From the NCBI RefSeq assembly GCF_009299505.1, contig NZ_WBSM01000012.1, positions 46,467-110,466 of the forward strand: a stretch of 64,000 bases of DNA, read 5' to 3'. Below the pieces are notes generated by a model. That model searched no databases, was not told the DNA's origin, and worked only from the letters and a program-made list of their open reading frames with translations. Shown in pieces: positions 51,308 through 60,257 of this stretch; within the stretch, counting starts at the first letter, position 1, and each line of letters begins with the position of its first letter. Made by a program: the position numbers and the translations under genes. This DNA comes from Bifidobacterium ramosum (GTDB lineage: Bacteria > Actinomycetota > Actinomycetes > Actinomycetales > Bifidobacteriaceae).

Positions 51308-51363
51308 GCCGCTCCCGACACCAGTCCCCTGAAAGCATCACCACTCCAACGAGCATCTCCCTC

Positions 51364-51411
51364 TAACGGACATACAGCCGATTACGCCGTCCAATCGGCT
51401 GTATGTCCGTT
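51364..51411. repeat. Hairpin family H, copy 7
   Basis: TAACGGACATACAGCCGATT pairs with AATCGGCTGTATGTCCGTT. The spacer to copy 8 is closely related to the spacer between copies 9 and 10. Confidence 0.95.
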
Positions 51412-51482
51412 GAAGGTAGGAGCAGAAGCCTCTTTGAGCCTCTGTACCAGCACATATTCGCACGCCTCATCTCCGTTCCCTC

Positions 51483-51535
51483 TCAACGGACATACAGCCG
51501 TTTTCATCGTTGCAATCGGCTGTATGTCCGTTGAG
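51483..51535. repeat. Hairpin family H, copy 8
   Basis: TCAACGGACATACAGCCG pairs with CGGCTGTATGTCCGTTGA. It begins 119 bp after copy 7. Confidence 0.95.
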
Positions 51536-51600
51536 AAGGGAACTGCGGTCTCCCGGAAGCATCGAACGGGCAGACCGGTCGACCGCTCCGCCGTATCGGC

Positions 51601-51736
51601 GCAAGAAATTCGGGGAATCACCCCCATCGTCCTGAAATCCTTGCACTGACCGTCCCCCAGCGCAAGGATTTCAGGAAAACATCCCCACAGTCCCGAATTT
51701 CTTGCACTGACCAAATCTCAGCACAAGAAATTCGGG
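51601..51736. repeat. Hairpin family D, nested array
   Basis: CCTGAAATCCTTGC pairs with GCAAGGATTTCAGG (51631-51675) and TCCCGAATTTCTTG with CAAGAAATTCGGGA (51691-51736). An outer GCAAGAAATTCGGG at 51601 can pair with the second unit instead. The loops share CACTGACC and CAGC. One more copy lies at 63818. Confidence 0.85.
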
Positions 51737-51751
51737 AACGACCATCACCCT

Positions 51752-51801
51752 CGGCAGACATACAGCCGATCGTGCGGAGAAAACGGCTGTATGTCCGTTG
51801 G
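51752..51801. repeat. Hairpin family H, copy 9 (left arm partly decayed)
   Basis: CGGCAGACATACAGCCG faces CGGCTGTATGTCCGTTG; the outer left arm has changed and no longer pairs fully. Confidence 0.85.
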
Positions 51802-51869
51802 AAGGTAGGAGCAGAAGCCTCTGTGAACCGCCTTATCGCGCACATTCGCACGTCACACGCCCCAATCCT

Positions 51870-51919
51870 CAACGGACATACAGCCGATTCCGGCCATCAA
51901 AACGTCTGTATGTCCGTTA
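51870..51919. repeat. Hairpin family H, copy 10
   Basis: CAACGGACATACAGCCGAT faces AACGTCTGTATGTCCGTTAG. The 783-bp stretch 51209-51991 holds only copies 7-10, the tandem repeat and family D; I see no gene in it. Confidence 0.9.
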
Positions 51920-51991
51920 GAGAGAGGGTGGCAAGGGAACACAAAAGGGAGCAAACGCAAGAAAAGACGCCAAGCAACGCCTCGTCCCGAC

Positions 51992-53035
51992 CTAGAAGCG
52001 GATGAGCGACTTGATGACCTTGCGCTGATCCATCGCCTCGTAGGCGTCCTGGATGTGGTCGAGATCGTATTCGCCGGTGAACACGCGGCCGGGGTTGATC
52101 TCGTGACGGAGTACCGCATCGAGCAGACCGTCGGCCAGATCATAGTGGCGCACCGGCGCCGGACCGCCCTTGATGCCGATGTTGCCGTAGAACGTGCCTT
52201 CGGCGCTGATCTCCACATCGTGCGGCAACCCGACACGGCCGATCACGCCGCCGCGGCGGATCAGCCCGATCGCCGTGTCGAACGACTGCTTCGAACCGAC
52301 GCATTCGAGCACGGCGTCCGCGCCGTAGCCACCGGTCATGCCGAGCACGGCGTCGATCGCGGCCTGATCGCGCTCGGCCACGACGTCGGTTGCGCCGAAC
52401 TCGCGCGCCACGGCCGCACGGTCCTCATGCCGGCTCATCGCGATGATTCGCGCCGCGCCGCGCATTTTCGCCGATAGCACACCGCACAGGCCGACCGCAC
52501 CGTCGCCCATCACCACGGCGGTGTCACCGGGCTTGACTTCCGCGGACACGGCCGCATGATAACCGGTCGACATCACGTCGGCGATGGTCAGCAGCGAGGC
52601 GAACGTCGCGTCGTCATAATCCTCCGGCGCGCCGGGCACGACGACGACCGTGCCGTCGGCCTCCGGCACACGCACGTACTCGGCCTGGCTCGCACCGAAG
52701 TAGCCGCCGTGCGGGCACACGGACTCGAATCCGGCCTTGCACACCGGGCACACGCCGCAGCTGTACGGGAACGGCAGCACCACGAAATCGCCCGGCTTGA
52801 CGGACGTCACCGCCGAACCGACCTCCTCGACCACGCCGATCGACTCATGGCCGATCTGCGCATGGCGCGGGTGGTCGGACAGCCCGCGGAAATACCACAG
52901 GTCCGACCCGCATACACAGGCGCGCACCACGCGCACCACGGCGTCGGTATCGGCCTCCAGCCGCGCCTTCGGCACCTCCTCGACGGCCATATGGCCCGGT
53001 TCCACGAAGATCGCGGCCTTCATCGTTGCGCTCAT
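51992..53035 (-). CDS. Zinc-dependent alcohol dehydrogenase
   Basis: A 347-residue medium-chain dehydrogenase. Catalytic zinc ligands are in ACVCGSDLW and QIGHESIG; four Cys of the structural zinc are in SCGVCPVCKAGFESVC. The NAD(P) loop is GDGAVGLCG. It oxidises or reduces an alcohol/aldehyde pair. AAGGAG precedes the ATG at 53035. The promoter has the MerR-type layout shared with the cupin and DUF3737 genes, pointing to an aldehyde or electrophile stress response. Confidence 0.9.
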   Translation of the reverse strand: MSATMKAAIFVEPGHMAVEEVPKARLEADTDAVVRVVRACVCGSDLWYFRGLSDHPRHAQIGHESIGVVEEVGSAVTSVKPGDFVVLPFPYSCGVCPVCKAGFESVCPHGGYFGASQAEYVRVPEADGTVVVVPGAPEDYDDATFASLLTIADVMSTGYHAAVSAEVKPGDTAVVMGDGAVGLCGVLSAKMRGAARIIAMSRHEDRAAVAREFGATDVVAERDQAAIDAVLGMTGGYGADAVLECVGSKQSFDTAIGLIRRGGVIGRVGLPHDVEISAEGTFYGNIGIKGGPAPVRHYDLADGLLDAVLRHEINPGRVFTGEYDLDHIQDAYEAMDQRKVIKSLIRF

Positions 53036-53068
53036 GTTGACTCCTTACGTTGATCGTTGACATTGCCC

Positions 53069-53098
53069 ACGCTAGGAAGTTCGAGCACTTGAAGTAAA
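53069..53098 (-). promoter_or_regulatory. MerR-type promoter of the alcohol dehydrogenase gene
   Basis: On the minus strand, TTTACT and TAGCGT are 18 bp apart with CTTCAAGTGCTCGAACTT between them. The site is the third of its kind in the window. Confidence 0.75.
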
Positions 53099-53102
53099 GC
53101 GG

Positions 53103-53216
53103 GCGACACGCCGGCGGCCTGTACACGACACGCTTGATGTGTTTTCACAAACCGCAATATGCCGCCGCTCCCGGAAACGCATCGTGCGTGTCGTGATCAC
53201 CCGCCCGGCGTGTCGC
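53103..53216. repeat. 114-bp palindromic element, family C, copy C3
   Basis: It has ends GCGACACGCCGG and CCGGCGTGTCGC. The centre (CTTGATGTGTTTTC...AAACCGCAATATGCCGCCG) is almost identical to C4 and unlike C1 and C2. Confidence 0.95.
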
Positions 53217-53365
53217 CGCGACCTTCCCCCAAACAACACCCGCGGCCGCATACCGATTTATCGGTACGCCACCGTCAATCGCACACATAACCCCGCAGCG
53301 CAACCACCCCCGCGCAGTACCGTGATCCCCAGAAAACAGACGATGTCGTCCACAAGGACCCGATT

Positions 53366-55246
53366 ATGCCCACCATGCAACGATTCCGCACACGCATCTC
53401 ACATCTCACACGGTCATGCGTCGCCGCAACGGCCGTCATCTGCCTGTTGGCGACGTCATTGGGAGGCTGCACGATCGGCAGACGATACGATCACGACACG
53501 GGGCCCATCGAACTCACCGTCCGGCCGATGGACAAGGACGGCATTCAGGAACAGCTGCGCCGCAGCGCCTATCCCGGCCCCGGCTACCGCTATGCGAATC
53601 CCAGCCGCCCGTCCGAAGTGAGCGGCACGATCACCTACTTCATGCGCGCCGCGAAGCACACGCTCAGACTGCTCGACACCGTCGCGCTCACCGATCCGAC
53701 GCCGCTGCTGGACGTGCTGCCGGACCGCTCGACATACGACATCCTGTACACGTTGCGATCATTGGCAGACCCACGTTCAACGCTCGATGACGGCACGATC
53801 ACGAAGCTCAAGCAGCTCTTCGACGCCCAGTACGACCGGAAGTCCGGCGCGTATCTGCAGGACGTGAACGCCGCCACGATCAACAATCCCAACGGTTCCA
53901 CCGACTCGGGCAGCGACTCCGGCGTGCAATCGATCGCCGACACAACCGTTCAGCGGACACCGGATCTGCTGAACACCTACCTCATCGTCGAATCCAGCGA
54001 ACTACTGGGACTGGAGCATCAGCCGATCCGCACCTGGCTGACGTCGTATGCCGACGACGCGCTGGCGCATCTCGACGAGACCGACCCTCACGGCTACACG
54101 CTGCTGTACGAACTCATGGACCTCGAGCACATGCATCCGGCCGACCGGTTCCGTCCGGTGCTGGACATGTACGTCAGCGAGCTCAAGCGCGTTGCCGGAC
54201 GGATCGAAGCGGACGAGTCGATGACGATCGGCCTCACGGCGTACGGTGCGGTGCGGCTGATGGAGCGGCTCGGTGTGGACGTGACACCGTATCGCGAGAC
54301 GATACGCCGCGCACTGCTCAATGATGATGGCAGCCTACGCGATGATCTGTTCGAGCTGTACAGCCCGGAACGCATGTACTACGCGTATTACGCGCTGTGT
54401 GCGGTCGATCAGGACTGCGCGGCGGTACCCGGCGTGCGGAAGGCGATTGACGACGACGATCATTATCTGTACGACGACGAGACGTATGGACGGATTCTTT
54501 CGTACAACGATCCGGGCGCCATCGACACGCAGGACGCCGATCAACTCATCACCGCGCTGCAGTTGAAGGATTACGTCGGCATCGACCAGTTTCTGCAGGA
54601 CTATCATGACCGGCTTGATCTGCAATCGTATTCACTGGTGCCGTATCTCACGCTGCTGCAGCGCCACGGCAAGATGGACATCGTCGACGATCGGTGCGAC
54701 GAGATCGCGGATCGGCTGCGCAGCCTGGTCACGGATTCGATGGGTTCCGACGACACGGCTCCCGAATCGTTGTGGCAGTTGTGGCAGGCGCGGCATCTGT
54801 ATGACGCGTTCGGCGTGGATTGGACGAATCAGACGAGACTGCATACGATCGCCACGAAACGATGGTCGACCGGACAGCCACGGTACGATCTGCTGTATGC
54901 CGTCTGCCAGCTCGGTGCCGCCGACGTGCTGCATCTGACGCGCTCAGAGGTCGACCGGCTTGTGGAACGCGTGATCGACCGGTTCTACGACTACCAGTCG
55001 TCCAGCGATGTCGAATCGCGCATGCAGCTCGAATCCATGACCGTCACCGCGTTACAGGAACACGATGTCGTCATTCCCAGCACCATGCTGCTACTGATCA
55101 ATCAGGACGTCGATCGCATGTCCACCGACACCGGCCTGTTTCGTTCCGGCCTGTCGGACGCTGACAGCATCACCTTTGAGAGCACCGCCAATGCCCTCAC
55201 CATCAAGGAAACCATCACCAATCAACTGACAAGGAGAACATCATGA
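53366..55246 (+). CDS. Lipoprotein of unknown function
   Basis: A 626-residue protein with a basic N-terminus, a hydrophobic stretch and the lipobox LGGC (Cys35), so it is probably anchored outside the membrane. The rest is mainly helical and repetitive in pattern, like an alpha/alpha-toroid, with many Asp/Leu/Tyr segments (RRALLNDDGSLRDDLFELYS). I do not recognise a named family. AAGGAC lies before the ATG. Its stop codon overlaps the ATG of a 22-codon frame. It is bracketed, with the two-component genes, by C3 and C4. Confidence 0.7.
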   Translation: MPTMQRFRTRISHLTRSCVAATAVICLLATSLGGCTIGRRYDHDTGPIELTVRPMDKDGIQEQLRRSAYPGPGYRYANPSRPSEVSGTITYFMRAAKHTLRLLDTVALTDPTPLLDVLPDRSTYDILYTLRSLADPRSTLDDGTITKLKQLFDAQYDRKSGAYLQDVNAATINNPNGSTDSGSDSGVQSIADTTVQRTPDLLNTYLIVESSELLGLEHQPIRTWLTSYADDALAHLDETDPHGYTLLYELMDLEHMHPADRFRPVLDMYVSELKRVAGRIEADESMTIGLTAYGAVRLMERLGVDVTPYRETIRRALLNDDGSLRDDLFELYSPERMYYAYYALCAVDQDCAAVPGVRKAIDDDDHYLYDDETYGRILSYNDPGAIDTQDADQLITALQLKDYVGIDQFLQDYHDRLDLQSYSLVPYLTLLQRHGKMDIVDDRCDEIADRLRSLVTDSMGSDDTAPESLWQLWQARHLYDAFGVDWTNQTRLHTIATKRWSTGQPRYDLLYAVCQLGAADVLHLTRSEVDRLVERVIDRFYDYQSSSDVESRMQLESMTVTALQEHDVVIPSTMLLLINQDVDRMSTDTGLFRSGLSDADSITFESTANALTIKETITNQLTRRTS

Positions 55247-55311
55247 AGCACAGATTGCTCGCGCCGCTGGCAATGACGACGGCAATGGCAGCAACTGCTC
55301 ATGGGACATAA
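55243..55311 (+). CDS. 22-residue signal-like peptide or truncated secreted protein
   Basis: MKHRLLAPLAMTTAMAATAH plus two residues, starting four bases inside the lipoprotein stop codon (ATGA), with AAGGAG just upstream. A basic start and Ala-rich hydrophobic core look like the beginning of a signal peptide. The frame stops exactly where AT-rich sequence begins. It is either a gene cut short by the arrival of the kinase gene or a small peptide. The evidence for translation is the coupling and the ribosome site. Confidence 0.45.
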   Translation: MKHRLLAPLAMTTAMAATAHGT

Positions 55312-55328
55312 AACTGCTCAAAATTGCG

Positions 55329-56492
55329 TTAAGACAACGGAACAACGACCCGCATCACCCAATTTCCAGACTCCACATCAAAACCGATTTCACCATGCAA
55401 GGATTCAATAATGGATTGATGATATTGCAATCCTCTTCCAGATGACGAACAGTAATTGACATTGTTATCATGTATAGTATTCATTTGAACCAATGAAATA
55501 CTGGTCTGATCAATCATCAACGAAAAGAAAAATACATCGGAATTCGGATTGCAATGACGCAAAATATTCGTTGAACATTCCTTCATCAAACTCGAAAACT
55601 CATTAAATATAGATTTTGCTATTCTACAACGCCTTCCCTCAAAAAAACATGTGCCTTTAAAGCCGACATCGTGCAAGGATTGCTCTACATCAAGGAGTCT
55701 TTCCTCCAGCGTCTTTGCGTCAATTTCCTGACAGTCATCAGGAACGGATCCGTGCAACCAATCCAGTATTCCGCGCACATGCACGAATGATCTTTCAGTA
55801 CGGTCAAAAACCAATCTCCACGCTTCAGCCCCGGACACGTCACCGGACATACGACAATGACGTTGCTGCGTTTGCGCAATTATCGATATGAAAGACAAAT
55901 CATTGGTCAATGAATCATGCAGCTCACGAGATAAGAGAAGATCACGCTGCATATATTTCAAAGATTCAACTTGCTGTTTCAACACGATATTGCGCTTTTC
56001 AATATCATTGATCTTACGAGTCCACGCAATGGCCCAGCCAGCTATTGCGGCAACCAAAATAAGCACGGACATCGTTGATGTGTATCGATATGATGCAATA
56101 CCGTCTTGCATCATGCCAGTACTCCATATAAACAAACCGAGACCAACAAGAGCTACACACCCTATCTTTTTAGACTGGGTGGCGCAAATAACCGCGACGG
56201 CAAAACAAAGACCAGGTATGGAATCATCTCCGGGAACCTGTGGGATCAACACCCCAATGATGTAGACGAACAATACTGCGCATGAGGCAGGAAATGGCGC
56301 TATTCCAATACATGCCACACAAATCGCATGAACCACCAAAAGAACGATGCTTACCGGATTCTGTTCGCTTGTCACCAAACTGGCAATGACATCCAACAGA
56401 GCAATGGAAACCGCCAACGCCAACGTCCAGGAATGTTTCATCCGCGCAAAACGTCCGCGAACATATCTGCGGATTCCAGCGACCGTCATCAT
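55329..56492 (-). CDS. HisKA_3-type sensor histidine kinase, AT-rich
   Basis: A 387-residue kinase with five or six N-terminal helices, a coiled-coil linker, the phospho-acceptor H192 in SRELHDSLTNDLSFI, and a short ATPase domain (ECSTNILRH as N-box, SSGRGLQ as G-box). Its base composition is clearly more AT-rich than its neighbours, suggesting transfer from another source. The start follows four bases after the response regulator stop codon, so both are in one operon. The signal is unknown; its convergent neighbour is the lipoprotein gene. Confidence 0.85.
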   Translation of the reverse strand: MMTVAGIRRYVRGRFARMKHSWTLALAVSIALLDVIASLVTSEQNPVSIVLLVVHAICVACIGIAPFPASCAVLFVYIIGVLIPQVPGDDSIPGLCFAVAVICATQSKKIGCVALVGLGLFIWSTGMMQDGIASYRYTSTMSVLILVAAIAGWAIAWTRKINDIEKRNIVLKQQVESLKYMQRDLLLSRELHDSLTNDLSFISIIAQTQQRHCRMSGDVSGAEAWRLVFDRTERSFVHVRGILDWLHGSVPDDCQEIDAKTLEERLLDVEQSLHDVGFKGTCFFEGRRCRIAKSIFNEFSSLMKECSTNILRHCNPNSDVFFFSLMIDQTSISLVQMNTIHDNNVNYCSSSGRGLQYHQSIIESLHGEIGFDVESGNWVMRVVVPLS

Positions 56493-56496
56493 TCAT

Positions 56497-57177
56497 TCAC
56501 CGACTTCCGTTGAAGCGATACCATTGAATGGCGAGTTCCACACGATTCGCGACGCCGGCCCTTCTGCAAGCGTTGCGGAACAACGTATCGACGGTCGCTT
56601 TGGCGATGCCGAGACGAGACGCTATCTGTTCCGACGAATATCCCTGGACGCACAGTCGAATGACGTCGTTTTCGCGCATCGTCAAGGATTCGATGCCTTG
56701 CGTCTTGTGCGAACGAACCCGGATACATGCATCCCGTGCCGATTGGAAGACGACGCCCAACGAGTTGTCGGAATAGCTGCCGAACCGATCGTCGAGGATT
56801 CGACGGATGGCCCGTTTCAGTTCACCGAACTCCCCCTGCTTGGCGATGATGCCCTGGGCTCCCGCATCGGCAACTTGCTGCGCGTAGTCGGACAGCGGGA
56901 ACGACGTCATCGCCAGTATCGCCGGACGTTCGCCCTGCCTGCGGATCTCCCGGCATACCGCGGGACCGCTGGCGCCTTCCAGCGACATGTCCAGCAACAG
57001 CAGATCAGGGCACGTGCCCTCCACACGAGTACGGGCAATCGCCGTGCCGCCCGATTCCGCGGTCCACAGCACCGGGCAATCGGGCAGGATCATCTTCAGG
57101 GCATTGCCCAACGCCCACAATACGGTTTTGTCATTATCAACGATCGCCAACGATCCGCAACAGGCACGCGCTTCCAT
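56497..57177 (-). CDS. NarL/LuxR-type response regulator
   Basis: A 226-residue regulator. The receiver has acidic residues in IVDNDK, phospho-acceptor D63 in LLLLDMSLEG, and the switch residues T and K (AMTSFPLSD, AKQGE). The LuxR helix-turn-helix is at 165-220 (LTMRENDVIRLCVQGYSSEQ). AAAGGAG precedes the ATG. It is first in the operon with the AT-rich kinase. Targets may include the secreted and membrane proteins just downstream, but nothing shows this. Confidence 0.9.
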   Translation of the reverse strand: MEARACCGSLAIVDNDKTVLWALGNALKMILPDCPVLWTAESGGTAIARTRVEGTCPDLLLLDMSLEGASGPAVCREIRRQGERPAILAMTSFPLSDYAQQVADAGAQGIIAKQGEFGELKRAIRRILDDRFGSYSDNSLGVVFQSARDACIRVRSHKTQGIESLTMRENDVIRLCVQGYSSEQIASRLGIAKATVDTLFRNACRRAGVANRVELAIQWYRFNGSR

Positions 57178-57223
57178 GTGACGGCTCCTTTGTTTACAAC
57201 GTTGTAATTCTATTATTTACCAT

Positions 57224-57337
57224 GCGACACGCCGGCGGGGTGATCACGACACGCTTGATGTGTTTTCGCAAACCGCAATATGCCGCCGGTCCCGGAAACG
57301 CATCGTGCGTGTCGTGATCACCCGCCCGGCGTGTCGC
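57224..57337. repeat. 114-bp palindromic element, family C, copy C4
   Basis: Nearly identical to C3 and in the same orientation. The 4.1 kb between C3 and C4 holds the lipoprotein and the two-component genes. Confidence 0.95.
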
Positions 57338-57496
57338 CGCAACCATACCCCCGTCACCCCGTCATTCATCCCCAGCAACCGTCCAGAAAACATCCAGAGA
57401 CCCTTGCCGAACCCGCCAGCCGACCTTGCGCGCCACTCCAGCGCGCTCCACGAAACCGGCCGTTTACTGGAGTCATCCAAGCGAAAGGATGCGATC

Positions 57497-59116
57497 ATGA
57501 ACAAGAACAAGCGCCCAGCAGCCCGTCGTAACGGCACCGCCGCAACCCGCGCCACCCTTGCCGCACGACCGACACTCGCCACGACCAAGCTCATCGCCCT
57601 CGCCGCGGCCGTCGCCCTCGCCGGCGGCATGGCAGCAGGCGCCGGCACCGCCTACGCCATCCGCCGCAACGACAACGGCGCGAACACCATCACCATGAGC
57701 ACCCCCGGCGGCATGGGCGGCGGCGCGAACACCATGAGCTACGACTACTCCGGCTCCTACACCGCCGCGCTCACCGCGGACGGCACCGACAAGACCTCGA
57801 CCGGCGAGACGACCGAGGCCACGACCGCCGACCAGAACGTCGCCCTCGCCCAGAACGGCGGCACGCTCACGATCAGCAACGCCACGCTCACGAAGTCCGG
57901 CGACTCCGACAACGCCGACAACAACAACTTCTACGGCACCAACTCGATCTCGCTGACCGTCGGCGACAGCTCGAAAACCGTCATCTCCGGCAGCACGCTC
58001 ACCGCGTCGAGCTCCGGCTCGAACGGCGTGTTCGCCACCGACTCGGGCACCGCGCTCGTCTACGACACGACGATCAAGACCACGTCCGACAATTCGCGAG
58101 CGCTCGACGCGACCTACTCCGGCACGATCCTCGCCGGCAAGGTCACGGCCGACACGCAAGGCGACCACAGCGCGACCGTGGCGACCGACCGTGGCGGCGG
58201 CAATGTGTCCGTCACCGACTCGACGCTGTCCACGGCCGGCTCCGGTTCGCCGCTGCTGTATTCGACCGGCGACGTGCAGGTCAACAACGTGACCGGCACC
58301 GCCACCGGCAGCCAAATCGCCGGCATGGAGGGCTACAACACGATCCTCATCAACAACTCCACGCTGGAAAGCACGAACACCGGCAAGACCGGCTCCGACC
58401 CGATCGCCAACGGCGTGATCATCTACCAGTCCACGTCCGGCGACGCCGAGTCCTCCACCGGCGAGCACGCGACGTTCCAGGCGAAGGACTCCACGCTGAA
58501 GTCCGCGATCACGTCCGGCTCGATGTTCTACTTCACGAACACGACCGCCGACGTGGTGCTGTCCAACACCACGCTCGACTTCGATACCAGCAAGGCCACG
58601 CTGATCAACGCGTCCGGCAACGACTCCAACAACTGGGGTTCGGCGGGTTCGAACGGCGCGACGGTCACGTTCACCGGACGTGCGCAGACGTTGGAGGGCG
58701 ACGTGACGGCGGACACGATCTCGTCGGTCGACCTGTATCTGCTGGAAGGCTCGACGTGGACCGGCGCGGCCTCGATCACCGAGAACTCGTCGGCGGCGAA
58801 CGGCTCGACCAGCGACGCGCCGATCACCGTGAACGTTGACGGCACGTCGACGTGGGTGGTCACCAAGGACACGACAATCTCCGCGCTGAACGTCGCGTCC
58901 GGCGGCAAAATCGTCGACGAAAACGGCGATACCGTGACGATCGTCGCGAACGGCAAGACCGTGGTGTCGGGCGACAGCGACATCACCGTGACCGTGACCG
59001 GCTCGTACTCCACGACCGTCGACGCCGGCTCCGATACGGAACTCGCGACCGAGACGATCGACCGCTCCGACTTCGACAGCCAGTTCGGCACCAGCACCAG
59101 CTGGACGATGGCATAG
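57497..59116 (+). CDS. Secreted beta-helix protein with Ser/Thr/Asn/Gly repeats
   Basis: A 539-residue exported protein. A long signal sequence (LIALAAAVALAGGMAAGAG then AYA) precedes a repetitive region of short beta strands (TLTISNATLTKSGDSDN, STLTASSSGSNGVFATDSG) rich in Thr, Ser and Asp. This fits the carbohydrate-binding beta-helix (DUF4353-like) type. No LPXTG motif is present, so it is either released or held non-covalently. GAAAGGA precedes the ATG. The next gene encodes a membrane protein, possibly its partner. Confidence 0.75.
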   Translation: MNKNKRPAARRNGTAATRATLAARPTLATTKLIALAAAVALAGGMAAGAGTAYAIRRNDNGANTITMSTPGGMGGGANTMSYDYSGSYTAALTADGTDKTSTGETTEATTADQNVALAQNGGTLTISNATLTKSGDSDNADNNNFYGTNSISLTVGDSSKTVISGSTLTASSSGSNGVFATDSGTALVYDTTIKTTSDNSRALDATYSGTILAGKVTADTQGDHSATVATDRGGGNVSVTDSTLSTAGSGSPLLYSTGDVQVNNVTGTATGSQIAGMEGYNTILINNSTLESTNTGKTGSDPIANGVIIYQSTSGDAESSTGEHATFQAKDSTLKSAITSGSMFYFTNTTADVVLSNTTLDFDTSKATLINASGNDSNNWGSAGSNGATVTFTGRAQTLEGDVTADTISSVDLYLLEGSTWTGAASITENSSAANGSTSDAPITVNVDGTSTWVVTKDTTISALNVASGGKIVDENGDTVTIVANGKTVVSGDSDITVTVTGSYSTTVDAGSDTELATETIDRSDFDSQFGTSTSWTMA

Positions 59117-59191
59117 CCGAAGGCCACCCATCACCCCCGTCATCGATACACCCCATATTCACACGTCATATCCATCGCGAAAGGAACCATC

Positions 59192-60016
59192 ATGAGCAAC
59201 GACACCACCAAGATCACCGACACCACCACCGAGACCGCCGCGACCGAGGCACTGCCATTGGCCGAGCAGACGACGCAGACCGAGCGGACGGCGCAGACCA
59301 CGACCATCCCGTCGGCGAGCGCACCGGCGGCATCGACCGGCCTGTTCGCGCACGACGACGGCACCGCGACGGCGACCGACCGGTCCGGCGAGCAGCGGAC
59401 CGAGTCGTCCGAACAGTCAGGACGGTCGTACGGTCAGCAGTACGGCGCCACGTATGGTCAGAGCGGCCAAACGTATGGTCAGCCGGAACAGCAGTACGGC
59501 CAGAACGCGCAGCCGTACGGATATCATCAGCCGTACGGCCAGTATGCGCAGCCGGGCCAGCCCGGTCAGCCGAATGGAGCCAATCCGTTCACGCCGAACG
59601 GCCAGCAGTACGGTCAACCCGTCCAGCCGATGCAGGGCCAGGTACCCGCGCCGAAGCAGCATGATCCGAAGGCCAAGTTCTGGGCGATCGTGGCCGGCGT
59701 CTCGCTGGTGTGCGGCTTGATCGGCGGCGCGGCCGGCGCGGCGATCGTGAACGCGGTCAGCGGCGGCAACGACGGCAACGGTTCGAGTCAGCAGATGCAG
59801 ATGCCCGGCGGCGGCATGGGCGGACAGTCCGGTCAGTCCGGCAACTCCAACGGCCAGATGGGCGAGCCGCCGAGCGGCGGCATGGGCGGCAACGGCCAGT
59901 CGGGTCAGTCCGGTCAGTCGGACAGCCAGTCCGGCAGCGGATCCGACAGCCAGTCCGGCAACAGCAGCTCCAATGATTCGAGCAGCTACACCGGCAGCGG
60001 CTCGATCGAGTCCTGA
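59192..60016 (+). CDS. Single-pass membrane protein with YGQ-rich and Gly/Ser/Gln tails
   Basis: A 274-residue protein. Residues 70-150 hold YGQ repeats (YGQSGQTYGQPEQQYGQ), a single hydrophobic helix lies at about 165-190 (FWAIVAGVSLVCGLIGGAAG), and the outer tail is Gly/Ser/Gln/Met-rich (GGGMGGQSGQSGNSNGQMG). No enzyme domain is seen. Gln/Tyr-rich segments of this sort tend to be disordered. GAAAGGAAC precedes the ATG. It follows the secreted beta-helix gene by 75 bp and is likely co-transcribed. Confidence 0.75.
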   Translation: MSNDTTKITDTTTETAATEALPLAEQTTQTERTAQTTTIPSASAPAASTGLFAHDDGTATATDRSGEQRTESSEQSGRSYGQQYGATYGQSGQTYGQPEQQYGQNAQPYGYHQPYGQYAQPGQPGQPNGANPFTPNGQQYGQPVQPMQGQVPAPKQHDPKAKFWAIVAGVSLVCGLIGGAAGAAIVNAVSGGNDGNGSSQQMQMPGGGMGGQSGQSGNSNGQMGEPPSGGMGGNGQSGQSGQSDSQSGSGSDSQSGNSSSNDSSSYTGSGSIES

Positions 60017-60038
60017 TCCGGCAGACGGTCGTCGGACG

Positions 60039-60067
60039 TTGGTCGTCGGACGCCGTCCGACGACCAA
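60039..60067. terminator. Hairpin after the YGQ protein gene
   Basis: TTGGTCGTCGGAC pairs with GTCCGACGACCAA across three bases, 22 bp after the stop codon. Confidence 0.75.
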
Positions 60068-60150
60068 CCAACGATCACCGATTGACGATCCGTTACGATC
60101 CGATCATCAATCACCGCGAACGATCACCGTCACTCATCGACCGACATCAC

Positions 60151-60196
60151 GAATGGCTCCCCGCCACGCGACAGCGCACGGCAGGGAGCCATTCGC
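60151..60196. terminator. Second hairpin before the convergent AEC gene
   Basis: GAATGGCTCCC pairs with GGGAGCCATTC around about 24 bases. It probably ends transcription of the AEC gene from the other side. Confidence 0.7.
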
Positions 60197-60257
60197 ATGA
60201 CGCCACATAACAGCGTCACATCAGCGTCACGCCGCTGCCGCACACAACGTCCGCCGA

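Noticed and set aside
57473..59143. 556-residue minus-strand frame opposite the secreted protein gene
   Set aside because: It is a shadow of a GC-rich repetitive gene; it has no ribosome site or motif, while the plus strand has a signal peptide and GAAAGGA.
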